Below, piece by piece: positions 16,069 to 24,615 of a stretch of 64,000 bases of DNA. Positions within the stretch are counted from its first letter, which is position 1, and each line of letters starts with the position of its first letter. The stretch is from Pseudoselenomonas ruminantium (GTDB taxonomy: Bacteria; Bacillota; Negativicutes; Selenomonadales; Selenomonadaceae): positions 1 to 64,000 of the forward strand of contig CACZHK010000015.1 of NCBI GenBank assembly GCA_902780915.1, given 5' to 3'. Made by a program: the position numbers and the translations under genes. The notes beneath the pieces are model-generated. The model did no database searches and was not told where the DNA came from. It saw nothing but the letters and a program-made list of their open reading frames with translations.

Positions 16069-17791
16069 GGTCTGCCTCTCCGTCCTTTCTCTCCTCCGGC
16101 TTCTTCATCTTCTCAAAGAGCTTAAGCTTCTCTTCCAGCTCTTCCTCGCCCTCCAGGCTTTTTTCTTCCTTGACTTCCTTGACTTGAGCGCTGTCCTCCC
16201 CGTCGGACTCCATTTTCCCTTCAGATGCCGCCTCAGTTTTTGTCTCAGGTGTCTCTTCCGGCTTCAAGTTGAGCATTTCTTCCAGCTTTTCTTCCGGCTT
16301 CGCCTTCATTACCTCTTCCATAGTCGCTTCAAGTTTTGCTTTCACGGTTTCCAGCAAAGTGACTTTGCGCTCTTTATCTCCCTCAGCCTCTTCATTCTCC
16401 TCCTGCATAAGGAATACAGCTGCTGCCGTGGCTGCCAGGAGCCAGAAGAACATAGACGAAGGTATATTGAAGAGCAGATGGTCTGTAAGGCCATTCAGGG
16501 CAATGGAAATGAAGGCCAGGGTCAGCCCCAGGGAAAGCCCCGAGAGCAGCCGCCATTCTTCCACATCGAAAATCTCATGCCAGAACTGCCTGGCAGGCTG
16601 GGGCATAGAGGCCTCTATTGTAGCTGAAATATCCGCCAATTCCTTGTCTGCCCCCTCTTCCTTCAGCGTAAAGGGCGTTATGACCAGATGTGGCTTGGGC
16701 ATGGAAAACTTCGCCTTGCAGGCAAGATATATGGTGCCGAAGAAAAACCAGAAGAAGGCCAATGCCCCGGGCAGGCCAATCTCAGCTGCGTAGTTGAGAT
16801 ACATATTGTGGGCATGGACAATGAGGATAGGCGCTCCTTGCATGTAGAAATCATACTCGGGATAAACCAGATAAAAAGCCCCCCAACCAATGCCCAAAAA
16901 GGGATGATCCTGTATCATGGCAATGGTGCTTTCCCAAAAGGCCAGCCGCATTTCCGTGGAAGTATCAACCTTGGTGAAGATGGACAGCATGCGCTCATAG
17001 AGCACCGGGTCCAGCAGCAGCAGCGCCCCCGCCACGCCCACGCAGGTCAGCAAGATACGCCAATCCTTCAAGACTCCATACCCTGCCAGCACCACTGCCA
17101 GCACCAGGCAAGCCCCTCTGGCATAGGTCATGGCAAGGCAGGCCACCGCCGCCAGCAGGAAGACGCCAATGACAATGCGCCTGTCCCTGTTGCCGCAGGT
17201 AACCAGCTGCCCCATGGCCAGACAGGCCATGATATCCAGATAGCCTGCCAAGATATTCGGGTTTTCCCAAGTAGAGAATACGCGTTTCTTCAGCTCAGGG
17301 AAAGCCTCCCCGTCTACCCACTTCATAGAAGCGGTGTCGATGCCAAACAGGAACTGATAGAAACCATACATGATGACCAGGCAGGCAGCAGTCCCTATAA
17401 CTGCCAGCAGCATGCGCACCTGCCTGCCCTCTCGCAAGACCTGCCCCGCCAGGAAATAAGTCAGCAGGTATACCCCTACCAAATTGTAATAGTTATAGAA
17501 ACTGAAGCCCTTATCCGGAGACATGATGATCGATGCCGCCCCCAGCAGGGCAAAGAGCACCACCGGCACATCCAGGGGCAGATGGCGGAAACAGAAATCC
17601 TTCTCCATGCGGAACCGGACCAGGAGCAGGACTACCCCGGCCAATAGGGCAATGGTGGCACCTGTAGGCCATAAAGCCAGCAGGAATGCTTCCGCGTAGA
17701 GGGCATTTTCTGTCCAGCTCTTGAGATACGCAGCGTAGCGGAGCCTGGCAGCCTCCTTCCGCAGTTCCAGCATATCCTTATGCTCATCCAT
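16049..17791 (-). CDS. O-antigen ligase-like membrane protein with long acidic C-terminal tail
   Basis: A 580-aa polytopic protein with about 11-12 hydrophobic segments up to residue about 465. The WaaL/Wzy pattern is seen in STWENPNILAGYLD, in a cluster of arginine-bearing loops, and in PFLGIGWGAFYLVYPEY, where family members have a large periplasmic loop. It probably ligates or polymerises a surface polysaccharide. The last ~115 residues are an unusual hydrophilic Glu/Lys-rich, coiled-coil-like tail on the cytoplasmic side. The start at 17791 is preferred (GGGG about 8 nt upstream). It overlaps folC at the 5' end and rex at the 3' end, an odd mixed operon. The substrate cannot be inferred. 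Confidence 0.75.
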   Translation of the reverse strand: MDEHKDMLELRKEAARLRYAAYLKSWTENALYAEAFLLALWPTGATIALLAGVVLLLVRFRMEKDFCFRHLPLDVPVVLFALLGAASIIMSPDKGFSFYNYYNLVGVYLLTYFLAGQVLREGRQVRMLLAVIGTAACLVIMYGFYQFLFGIDTASMKWVDGEAFPELKKRVFSTWENPNILAGYLDIMACLAMGQLVTCGNRDRRIVIGVFLLAAVACLAMTYARGACLVLAVVLAGYGVLKDWRILLTCVGVAGALLLLDPVLYERMLSIFTKVDTSTEMRLAFWESTIAMIQDHPFLGIGWGAFYLVYPEYDFYMQGAPILIVHAHNMYLNYAAEIGLPGALAFFWFFFGTIYLACKAKFSMPKPHLVITPFTLKEEGADKELADISATIEASMPQPARQFWHEIFDVEEWRLLSGLSLGLTLAFISIALNGLTDHLLFNIPSSMFFWLLAATAAAVFLMQEENEEAEGDKERKVTLLETVKAKLEATMEEVMKAKPEEKLEEMLNLKPEETPETKTEAASEGKMESDGEDSAQVKEVKEEKSLEGEEELEEKLKLFEKMKKPEERKDGEADREEGKD

Positions 17792-17796
17792 TTGCC

Positions 17797-19116
17797 TCAC
17801 CCCGCTCTCTCCTTGCGCTCAAGCAAGCTCTGGCGAAGCCCCCCCACTAAATAAAGGGAGCCGCAGAGAACCAGCAGGCGGTTTTCCCCTGCCAGCTCCA
17901 AGGCCCGGTCAAGGGCTTCTTCATTATCCTCGTATGATTCCACATGACAGACGCGGCCTGACACCTGCCTGGCGAGTTCCGCCGCAGCTTCTGCCCTGTC
18001 CGACTGGGGCGGTGTGACCACCACCGTATCACTGGGCCGCAACAAGCTTTCCAGCATCTGACCAATATCCTTGTCGTGGAGGATGCCCAGCAGGAACACT
18101 CGCTCTTTCGCCGGATAATAAAGGTCAAGGGTCTCCCGCAAAGCCTTGATGCCCGCGGGATTATGGGCACCATCGATGACGATTTCCCTGCCCCTGCAAT
18201 TCATCTGCTCAAAACGCGCTCCCCAGGAAACCAGCTTCAGCCCTTCGCGGATGACATCACTATCCACCTTTGGCTCCACATTGCGCAAAAGCTCCGCCGC
18301 CATTATGGCCAGGGAAGCATTCTGTACTTGATGAGTCCCCAAAAGCCTTACCTCAAAGCTCTCCTCAGAAATTCCCAAAAGAGCCGAGGTGAAGCTGAGG
18401 CTCTGGGTATGGCGCTCCAGGTCAAAGCCCGTGGCTGCAGCTGCAAAATCCTCTCCTGCCACGAAAATATCCGTGTTCATCTCCTCAGCCTTCTGGCGGA
18501 TGATTTCCAGCGGAATCCCTTTCGCCGCCGTCACCACCGGCACCCCGTTCTTGATGATGCCAGCCTTGTGCTCAGCCACCCCTTCCAAAGTGCCGCCACA
18601 GCGGTCGGCATGCTCAAGGGCCACATTGGTGATGACGGAGATCTCAGGCACTATCACATTGGTAGAGTCCAGCAGGCCTCCTAAGCCCACCTCTATGACC
18701 GCATAATCCACCTGCTTCATGGCAAAGTAAAAGAAGGCCAGCGCCGTCAGCACCTCAAACTGAGTGGGGCACTCCTCCCCCTCCGCCATCATCTGCTCCA
18801 CATAAGCCCTGATGGTAGAAAGGCAGTCCGCAAACTCCTGCTCGCTTATCATCTGGCCATTTACCTGCATTCTCTCCCTGTAGGTAGACAGATGCGGGGA
18901 AGTATAAAGACCCACATGCAGCCCCGAGCGCCTGATGATGCTCTCCAGCATGGCAGACACGGAGCCCTTGCCGTTGGTGCCCGTCACGTGGATGGTGCGA
19001 TAGCGCTCCTGGGGCAGATCCAGCAGCTCCAAAAGCCTGTTGATGCGGGAAAGGCCCAGCCTGATGCCAAAGACATTCAGCCCCTCCAGATAGTCCAAGG
19101 CTTCCTGATAGTTCAT
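17797..19116 (-). CDS. folC: bifunctional folylpolyglutamate/dihydrofolate synthase
   Basis: A 439-aa Mur-ligase-family enzyme that adds glutamate to dihydropteroate and folates with ATP. The P-loop is GTNGKGSVS (residues 46-54). TSPHLSTYRERMQVNG is the conserved folate-site loop. VIDGAHNP opens the C-terminal domain, which ends in LVLCGSLYLVGGLR. Length is typical (about 430 aa). It lies 71 nt after valS, separated by a terminator-like hairpin, and its end overlaps the next gene. Confidence 0.93.
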   Translation of the reverse strand: MNYQEALDYLEGLNVFGIRLGLSRINRLLELLDLPQERYRTIHVTGTNGKGSVSAMLESIIRRSGLHVGLYTSPHLSTYRERMQVNGQMISEQEFADCLSTIRAYVEQMMAEGEECPTQFEVLTALAFFYFAMKQVDYAVIEVGLGGLLDSTNVIVPEISVITNVALEHADRCGGTLEGVAEHKAGIIKNGVPVVTAAKGIPLEIIRQKAEEMNTDIFVAGEDFAAAATGFDLERHTQSLSFTSALLGISEESFEVRLLGTHQVQNASLAIMAAELLRNVEPKVDSDVIREGLKLVSWGARFEQMNCRGREIVIDGAHNPAGIKALRETLDLYYPAKERVFLLGILHDKDIGQMLESLLRPSDTVVVTPPQSDRAEAAAELARQVSGRVCHVESYEDNEEALDRALELAGENRLLVLCGSLYLVGGLRQSLLERKERAG

Positions 19117-19152
19117 CTCTATGCTCCTATTCTCTAAGTTCTCTATATGCCC

Positions 19153-19179
19153 AAAATCACCCAGTCTGGCTGGGTGATT
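19153..19179 (-). terminator. terminator-like hairpin after valS
   Basis: AATCACCCAG and CTGGGTGATT make a perfect 10-bp stem with a 5-nt loop. A short T-run (four T) follows on the minus strand, so termination may be partial and folC may receive some read-through. Confidence 0.7.
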
Positions 19180-19187
19180 CTGAGGCG

Positions 19188-21794
19188 CTATTTACTTAAA
19201 GCTTCGCCAGGTCGGCAATGCGGCCTTCCACCGCCTTGAGCTTCTCCTGATAGCCAGCCAGGCTGGATTTCCTTCTGCAGCTTCTCCTGCTCCTTCTGGA
19301 GACGGGCGGTTTCCTTCTCCACATCGATCAGGCCTTTCAGAGGCAGATAAATCTCCACACCGCTTACCACGCCTGCCATGGCATTCTCGGGCTTTTCGGC
19401 TCCGGCGGGCAGGATGGTGACAGGCTCAGAGGAGGCCAGCTTATCAAGGTAGGCCTGGTTCTCCGTGAATACGGCGCGCAAGGCCTCGTCAGCCACGAAG
19501 AGAATCAGCTCGCTCTTCTTGCTGGGAGCAGCCCCCACCTCGGCCCGCATATTGCGGACGGTCTTGATGGTCTCCATGATGGCAGTCATGCGGGCTTCGG
19601 TATCGCCATTGATATAAGCTTCGTCACCTTCCGGCCACTGAGCCACCATGATGCTCTTGAGCTCATCGCTGTGGGGCACCTTCTGCCAGATTTCCTCGGT
19701 GATGAAGGGCATGAAAGGATGCAGGAGGCGCAGCGTGCCTTCCAGCACATGGCTCAGCACATAGAGGGCAGTATTCCTGGCCCGGACATTTTCCTTGTCA
19801 TAGAGGCGGGCCTTGGTGAGCTCGATGTACCAGTCGCAGAACTCGTTCCAGATGAACTCGTAAATCATGCGGCCTGCCTCGCCCAGCTCGAACTTGTCCA
19901 GATTCTCCGTCACATCCCTGACAGTGCGGGCATAGCGGGAGAGAATCCAGCGGTCAGCCAGAGTATAGTCAGCCGCCTCAGGCTTGAAGCTCTTGTCAAA
20001 GCCCTCCAGATTCATGAGCATATAGCGGGAAGCGTTCCAAAGCTTGTTGGCAAAGTTGCGGGCGGACTCCACGCGCTCGTCATAGAAGCGCATATCATTG
20101 CCCGGAGTATTGCCGGTGATCAGCATGAAGCGCAGGGAATCTGCGCCGTATTTCTCAATGACCTCCATGGGGTCAATGCCGTTGCCCAGGGACTTGCTCA
20201 TCTTGCGGCCCTGGCTGTCCCGCACCAGGCCATGGATAAAGACATGGCGGAAGGGAATGTCCTTGCCGAACTCCAGTCCCATCATGATCATGCGGGCCAC
20301 CCAGAAGAAGATGATATCATAGCCCGTGACCAAGGTCGAGGTAGGATAGAAATGCTTCAGATCCTCAGTCTCCTCAGGCCAGCCAAAGGTCTCAAAGGGC
20401 CAGAGGCCGGAGCTGAACCAGGTGTCCAATACATCCTCATCCTGATGGAGGTTCTTGCTGTGGCAGTGGGGGCACTCCGTCAAGTCAGTGCGGGAAACAT
20501 GGGTCTTGCCGCAGTCCTCGCAGTACCAGGCAGGAATGCGATGGCCCCACCAGAGCTGGCGGGAAATGCACCAGTCCCGGATATTCTCCAGCCAATTCTC
20601 GTAAATCTTCGTGAAGCGGGCAGGCACGAACTCGATGCGTCCATCACGGACAGCCTCGATGGCAGGCTTTGCCAGCGTCTCCATCTTCACGAACCACTGC
20701 TTGGAAACCAGGGGTTCGATGGTGGAATGGCAACGGGAGCAATGGCCTACAGCGTGCTCATGCTCCTCCACGGAAACCAGGATGCCCTTTTCCTCCAGTT
20801 CCTTCACCAAAGCCTTGCGGCACTCATAGCGATCCATGCCGTTGTATTTGCCGGCGCCTTCCAGCATATGGCCGTCGTTGCCGATGACCTTCACCTGCTC
20901 CAAGTTGTGGCGCAGCCCCATCTCAAAGTCGTTGGGGTCATGGGCAGGGGTCACCTTCACGGCGCCGGTGCCGAATTCCTTGTCCACATACTCATCGGCA
21001 AAGAGGGGGATGCGGCGATCCACGATGGGCAGAATCAAAGTCTTGCCAATGAGATGCTTGTAGCGCTCGTCCTCGGGATGCACAGCTACGCCAGTATCGC
21101 CGAACATGGTCTCGGGGCGTGTGGTGGCAATCTCCACATACTCCTCAGTGCCCTCTACCTGATAGCGCAGGTGCCAGAGATGGCCCTGCTCTGTTTCATG
21201 CTCCACCTCGATATCGGAAATAGCAGTGTTGCAGGAGGGGCACCAGTTGGTGATGCGGGTGCCCTGATAGATCAGCCCCTTCTCATAGAGGCTTACGAAG
21301 ACCTCCCGCACAGCCTTGGAGCAGCCCTCGTCCATGGTGAAGCGCTCGCGGTCCCAGTCCAGGGAAGAACCCAGGGAGCGCAGCTGGGACATGATGCGGT
21401 TGCCGAACTTTTCCTTCCAGTCCCAGACCCGCTCCAGGAACTTCTCACGGCCCAGGTCATAGCGGCTCAGGCCTTCCTCCCGGAGCGCCCCCTCCACCTT
21501 GGCCTGGGTGGCAATGCCCGCATGGTCGCAGCCTGGCATCCAGACGGTGTTGAAGCCCTGCATGCGGTGATAGCGGATCAAAATATCCTGCAAAGTATTG
21601 TCCAGGGCATGGCCCATGTGCAGCTGCCCCGTGACATTCGGAGGCGGGATCACCATGCTATAGGGCTTCTTGCTCTTGTCCACCTCAGCGTGGAAAAATT
21701 TATTCTCCTCCCAGAACTGATACCATTTCTTCTCAAAAGACTGGGGATCATAGACCTTCGGGATATTGTTTTCCTGCTCCAAAACTTCGCTCAT
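19188..21794 (-). CDS. valS: valyl-tRNA synthetase with damaged C-terminal arm
   Basis: An 868-aa class I synthetase charging tRNA-Val. HMGH (residues 59-62) and GRKMSKS (about 527) are the ATP motifs, with the editing domain between them. The C-terminal coiled-coil arm is broken. After EKLQKEI the frame reads [12 protein letters not shown] and ends at 19188, while the normal family ending ([11 protein letters not shown], then RIADLAKL and a stop at 19196) is intact in another frame. Roughly 25-30 codons of the arm seem to be missing at about 19254-19270, where there is a 13-bp palindrome. The arm helps tRNA binding, so activity may be reduced if this is real. The start at 21794 has AGGAGG 6 nt upstream. 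Confidence 0.93.
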   Translation of the reverse strand: MSEVLEQENNIPKVYDPQSFEKKWYQFWEENKFFHAEVDKSKKPYSMVIPPPNVTGQLHMGHALDNTLQDILIRYHRMQGFNTVWMPGCDHAGIATQAKVEGALREEGLSRYDLGREKFLERVWDWKEKFGNRIMSQLRSLGSSLDWDRERFTMDEGCSKAVREVFVSLYEKGLIYQGTRITNWCPSCNTAISDIEVEHETEQGHLWHLRYQVEGTEEYVEIATTRPETMFGDTGVAVHPEDERYKHLIGKTLILPIVDRRIPLFADEYVDKEFGTGAVKVTPAHDPNDFEMGLRHNLEQVKVIGNDGHMLEGAGKYNGMDRYECRKALVKELEEKGILVSVEEHEHAVGHCSRCHSTIEPLVSKQWFVKMETLAKPAIEAVRDGRIEFVPARFTKIYENWLENIRDWCISRQLWWGHRIPAWYCEDCGKTHVSRTDLTECPHCHSKNLHQDEDVLDTWFSSGLWPFETFGWPEETEDLKHFYPTSTLVTGYDIIFFWVARMIMMGLEFGKDIPFRHVFIHGLVRDSQGRKMSKSLGNGIDPMEVIEKYGADSLRFMLITGNTPGNDMRFYDERVESARNFANKLWNASRYMLMNLEGFDKSFKPEAADYTLADRWILSRYARTVRDVTENLDKFELGEAGRMIYEFIWNEFCDWYIELTKARLYDKENVRARNTALYVLSHVLEGTLRLLHPFMPFITEEIWQKVPHSDELKSIMVAQWPEGDEAYINGDTEARMTAIMETIKTVRNMRAEVGAAPSKKSELILFVADEALRAVFTENQAYLDKLASSEPVTILPAGAEKPENAMAGVVSGVEIYLPLKGLIDVEKETARLQKEQEKLQKEIQPGWLSGEAQGGGRPHCRPGEALSK
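19254..19266. repeat. palindrome at the valS lesion
   Basis: CCAGCC-A-GGCTGG is a perfect 13-bp palindrome exactly where the valS reading frame leaves the family consensus. Such sequences can promote deletion during replication or collapse in assembly. Confidence 0.6.
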
Positions 21795-21807
21795 CTTCAT
21801 CCTCCTG

Positions 21808-21847
21808 TAAAACAACAAAAGCGCTCCCGCCCCAAAGGACGAAAGCG
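21808..21847 (-). terminator. T-box terminator hairpin of the valS leader
   Basis: On the minus strand CGCTTTCGTCC pairs with GGGCGGGAGCG (11 bp including G-U pairs) around a short TTT-containing loop, followed by CTTTTGTTGTTTT. It overlaps the 3' side of the T-box antiterminator region, so the two structures are mutually exclusive. Confidence 0.75.
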
Positions 21848-22055
21848 CGCACTTTCGTGGTACCACCAATGTTCCCGGAGAAAAACTCCGGCTCAAAGCC
21901 TTAACGCAGCCCTACGTCCGAGCCTACTTGCTTCAGCCCGAAAGCTCCGAAGCGACCTTCAAGCCCATCGCGCAGAAACTTACACCAGCCGTTTCCTCTC
22001 TACAGCGCGAAAAAGCCCTACTCCTCTCCGTCATCGCCTTGGTATTCGATTAGAT
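21808..22055 (-). promoter_or_regulatory. T-box riboswitch controlling valS
   Basis: The leader contains the T-box core GGTGGTACCACG (21856-21870 region), which pairs with the uncharged tRNA acceptor end in the antiterminator. Upstream are a stem III hairpin (CCGGAG-TTTTT-CTCCGG) and a long stem I with the AGGAGTAG internal-loop sequence. A candidate specifier codon GTC (valine) lies at 21954-21956, in GAAGGTCGC. Low tRNA-Val charging should favour read-through into valS. Placement directly before valS supports the valine assignment; the specifier was picked by eye. Confidence 0.85.
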
Positions 22056-22061
22056 GGCATG

Positions 22062-22090
22062 ATTTTATCATAAAAAAAGAACCTTGACAA
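22062..22090 (-). promoter_or_regulatory. sigma-A promoter of valS
   Basis: TTGTCA and TAAAAT with a 17-bp spacer on the minus strand, just upstream of the T-box leader. It diverges from the trpD promoter about 40 bp away. Confidence 0.7.
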
Positions 22091-22123
22091 TGGGCTTTGG
22101 CATAAAGTATATCCCATCTGCAG

Positions 22124-22142
22124 GTAAAGTTGACAACTTTAC
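22124..22142. promoter_or_regulatory. 19-bp palindromic operator candidate over the trpD -35
   Basis: GTAAAGTT-GAC-AACTTTAC is a perfect 8-bp inverted repeat with a 3-bp centre that fully covers the trpD -35 hexamer. This is a classic place for a dimeric repressor. I do not recognise the regulator. Confidence 0.6.
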
Positions 22143-22158
22143 ATATAAATGTTATTCT
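22130..22158 (+). promoter_or_regulatory. sigma-A promoter of trpD
   Basis: Consensus TTGACA and TATTCT are separated by 17 bp. Transcription would begin about 50 nt before the trpD start. Confidence 0.7.
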
Positions 22159-22215
22159 TTCTCTATTGTTTGTTATTCTAGGCGTACCTATTTCCTCTCA
22201 AAGGAGTGCATTCCC

Positions 22216-23232
22216 ATGATCAAAGAAGCTATAGAGAAAGTTGTCAGCAAGAAGGACCTTACCTATGATGAAGCCTACACCGTCATGAATGAGATCATGA
22301 ACGGCGAGACCAGCCAGGTGCAGAATGCGGCCTACTTAGCCGCCCTTTCCACCAAGAGCACCAAGGCGGAGACTATCGCGGAAATCTCCGGCTCTGCTGC
22401 CGCCATGCGGGATCATGCCCTGAAGGTGGAGCACGATATGGATGTGCTGGAAATCGTGGGTACAGGCGGAGACCATGCCCACAGCATCAACATCTCCACC
22501 ACCGCTGCCTTCATCATCTCCGCCGCAGGGGTGAAGGTGGCCAAGCACGGCAACAGGGCGGCTTCTTCCAAGTCCGGTGCAGCGGATTGCCTGGAATCTT
22601 TGGGAGTGAATCTCGACCAGCCGCCTGAGAAGGCTGTGCAGGAACTTAAGGAAATCGGCCTCTGTTTCCTCTTCGCCCAGAAATACCACAGCTCCATGAA
22701 GTATGTGGGAGCAGTCCGCAAGGAACTGGGCATCCGCACAGTGTTCAACATCCTGGGTCCTCTCACCAACCCTGCCCACCCTAAGCGCATGCTGCTGGGT
22801 GTCTATGACGAGTATCTGCTGGAACCCCTGGCCAAGGTGCTGCTGTCTCTGGGCGTAGAACGCGGCCTTGTGGTCTATGGGCAGGATTGCCTGGACGAGC
22901 TCTCTATGAGCGCTCCCACCAGCGTCTGCGAGTTCAAGGAAGGCTGGTTCCGCCGCTACATCATCAAGCCAGAGGACTTTGGCTTCACCCGTTGCAGGAA
23001 GGAAGATATTCAGGGCGGCACCCCGGAGGAAAATGCCGCCGATACTCTGGCCATTCTCAAGGGCGCCCAGGGCCCCAAGACCGATATCGTGCTGCTGAAT
23101 GCCGGTGCCGCCATCTATATAGGAGGCCAGGCTGACTCCATTGCCAATGGCATAGAAAAAGCCCGCCAGCTCATAGCCAGCGGGGCTGCACTAAACCAAG
23201 TAGAAGAATTCAAGCGGGTTTCAAATTCCTGA
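22216..23232 (+). CDS. trpD: anthranilate phosphoribosyltransferase
   Basis: A 338-aa enzyme, the usual length for stand-alone TrpD. It joins anthranilate to phosphoribosyl pyrophosphate in tryptophan synthesis. Seen motifs: [14 protein letters not shown] (PRPP site), [21 protein letters not shown] (split: [12 protein letters not shown] then AADCLE), and [18 protein letters not shown] lies 9 nt before this ATG; a longer upstream frame to 22084 would include its own promoter. It is the only plus-strand gene in the window and has no other trp genes beside it, its own promoter and its own terminator. TrpD-like paralogues of other function exist, but the motifs fit TrpD. Confidence 0.9.
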   Translation: MIKEAIEKVVSKKDLTYDEAYTVMNEIMNGETSQVQNAAYLAALSTKSTKAETIAEISGSAAAMRDHALKVEHDMDVLEIVGTGGDHAHSINISTTAAFIISAAGVKVAKHGNRAASSKSGAADCLESLGVNLDQPPEKAVQELKEIGLCFLFAQKYHSSMKYVGAVRKELGIRTVFNILGPLTNPAHPKRMLLGVYDEYLLEPLAKVLLSLGVERGLVVYGQDCLDELSMSAPTSVCEFKEGWFRRYIIKPEDFGFTRCRKEDIQGGTPEENAADTLAILKGAQGPKTDIVLLNAGAAIYIGGQADSIANGIEKARQLIASGAALNQVEEFKRVSNS

Positions 23233-23251
23233 CAAGATAAAATCCACTCTC

Positions 23252-23278
23252 AAAGGACGCTTGCGCGTCCTTTTTTAT
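23252..23278 (+). terminator. rho-independent terminator of trpD
   Basis: AAAGGACGC and GCGTCCTTT form a 9-bp stem with loop TTGC, ending in a run of nine T (counting the stem's last three). It also sits at the convergent 3' end of the flagellar cluster. Confidence 0.92.
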
Positions 23279-24126
23279 TGCACTTTTTCCAGTTCGTGGC
23301 GGCTCATTTCCCTGACCAGTTCCACAGCTCTCTTGCCCAGGCCGGTGTCTCTCGACACTTCCTCGATGGAATAACCACTCAGGAGCATAGCCCTTGCCTT
23401 GGCAGCTGCCGTATCGGGGGTGGGGCCTGGATGCGGCTTCGTGGAAGCTGCCTCGACCTTGTCAGGCTCTTTGAACAGCTCTTCGGGAGCAGGTTCCCAG
23501 TTGGTCATGGCTTCGGCCAGACCTGCAGCTTGCTGGGCATTCACCAGAGGCTGTCCCCCTTGAGGAATGTCCTGATGTTGCTCACTTATAAGAGGCTGCG
23601 CAGAAATTGCTGCTTCTTCCGCCGCTTCCCGCTGGATGGAATTCTGCAGCACTTGGGCAAAATCGAGGGCATCTACCCGCTGGGGAGTGGCCGCTTGTCT
23701 CTCGGCTTCCTGCTGCAGCAGCGCCTGCCTCTGTCTTTTCAGCTCTTCCTCCTGCTTCAGCTGGCTTTCCCTGGCCTCGCTGAGGCGGCGGTTTTCCGCC
23801 CGCACATCCTCCAGATTTCTCTCCATATCCTTCAGCTGCCGCCTGAAGCCTTCCTCCATGCGGCGGGACTCAGAGAGGCTATGTGCAAGCTCCGCATTCC
23901 TGGCATCTGCCTCCCGGATTAAATCTTCTAAGTGAGCCACATGGCTGCCCAGACGCTTTACCACTGCATCTCCAGAACGCTCCAGTTCCGCCTTTAGGCG
24001 CTTGGTGGACTGCTGCATATCCTCCTGCAGTTCCTGCGCCTGCGCCTGCCTGTTATTCAGGTAACGAACTCCAAAGACCAGGATTGCTCCTACTGCAATC
24101 ATCAAACCTAATACTTCTGTGACCAT
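23275..24126 (-). CDS. SwrB-like membrane-anchored coiled-coil protein (DUF6115-like C-terminus)
   Basis: A 283-aa protein. One N-terminal membrane helix (about residues 4-22), a long charged coiled coil (about 28-150), a Gln/Pro-rich linker, and a C-terminal helix-turn-helix-like segment (AKARAMLLSGYSIEEVSR, then DTGLGKRAVELV). The same architecture is found in proteins at the end of Firmicute flagellar operons, including B. subtilis SwrB, which promotes assembly of the flagellar export apparatus. It is the last gene of the cluster, downstream of sigma-28, the place of swrB in Bacillus. The name is by architecture and position; direct homology to SwrB is uncertain. Confidence 0.65.
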   Translation of the reverse strand: MVTEVLGLMIAVGAILVFGVRYLNNRQAQAQELQEDMQQSTKRLKAELERSGDAVVKRLGSHVAHLEDLIREADARNAELAHSLSESRRMEEGFRRQLKDMERNLEDVRAENRRLSEARESQLKQEEELKRQRQALLQQEAERQAATPQRVDALDFAQVLQNSIQREAAEEAAISAQPLISEQHQDIPQGGQPLVNAQQAAGLAEAMTNWEPAPEELFKEPDKVEAASTKPHPGPTPDTAAAKARAMLLSGYSIEEVSRDTGLGKRAVELVREMSRHELEKVQ

Positions 24127-24165
24127 AGCTAATGGAAAGAGCCTCCTGCTTCGTACTTATTACCC

Positions 24166-24498
24166 CTAATACTTGATATCCAGGAACTGTCCCCGGGACG
24201 GGTCTCTGGCGAAAAGCTCCAGCTTCGGCTCTTCTTCCTCTTCCTGCTGCCTGGCACCGTTTCTCCTGCCCCCGGCATAGCTGCCCTTGTTCCTGTGCTC
24301 AGGATCGTCTTTTATGCGCCCATCCTCGGGGTTGTCCTTATTGCGCACCTGCTGCTGCTTCAGCCTGGCATCTTCCTTCTGCCGTACATTCTCGAAAGAC
24401 TGCTGCAGGGCTCCCGCCTGATTGAGATTGTGCTGCACCTGCCCCGCCTCAGTGGACTGGGGCACCACCATCTGCATGCTGATTGGTGTCACATTCAT
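24166..24498 (-). CDS. conserved hypothetical hydrophilic protein in flagellar cluster
   Basis: A 110-aa protein I do not recognise. It starts MNVTPISMQMVVPQSTEAG and is rich in Gln, Arg, Asp and Glu throughout, with no membrane segment or cysteine; most of it is probably disordered. The ending LFARDPSRGQFLDIKY looks more conserved than the rest. The start at 24498 has GGGAGG about 8 nt upstream, whereas the longer frame to 24561 has none. It lies between the DUF342 gene and the swrB-like gene, so a flagellar role is suggested only by position. Confidence 0.6.
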   Translation of the reverse strand: MNVTPISMQMVVPQSTEAGQVQHNLNQAGALQQSFENVRQKEDARLKQQQVRNKDNPEDGRIKDDPEHRNKGSYAGGRRNGARQQEEEEEPKLELFARDPSRGQFLDIKY

Positions 24499-24554
24499 AA
24501 TAGCTGCCTCCCTCCTTCCCCGTTCACTTAAGCCATTGCCATAATTTGCTCTGC

Positions 24555-24590
24555 ACCTCATCAGTCAGCCTTCCCTCAAAGGAGAAGGCC
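24555..24590. repeat. palindromic interspersed repeat, degenerate copy B
   Basis: CACCTCATCAGTCAG is followed by CCTTCCCT-CAA-AGGAGAAGG. It matches copy A at 8151-8196 in its CACCTCATC start and the CCTTCCC/GGAAGG-type hairpin, but lacks the first small hairpin. It lies in the gap between the 110-aa gene and the DUF342 gene. Confidence 0.45.
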
Positions 24591-24615
24591 TTCTGAATTA
24601 TACCACAAACTTGTC

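Noticed and set aside
19671-22073. 800-codon plus-strand open frame
   Set aside because: Antisense shadow of valS and its leader; no ribosome site, composition of a reversed GC-rich gene, no recognisable domain.
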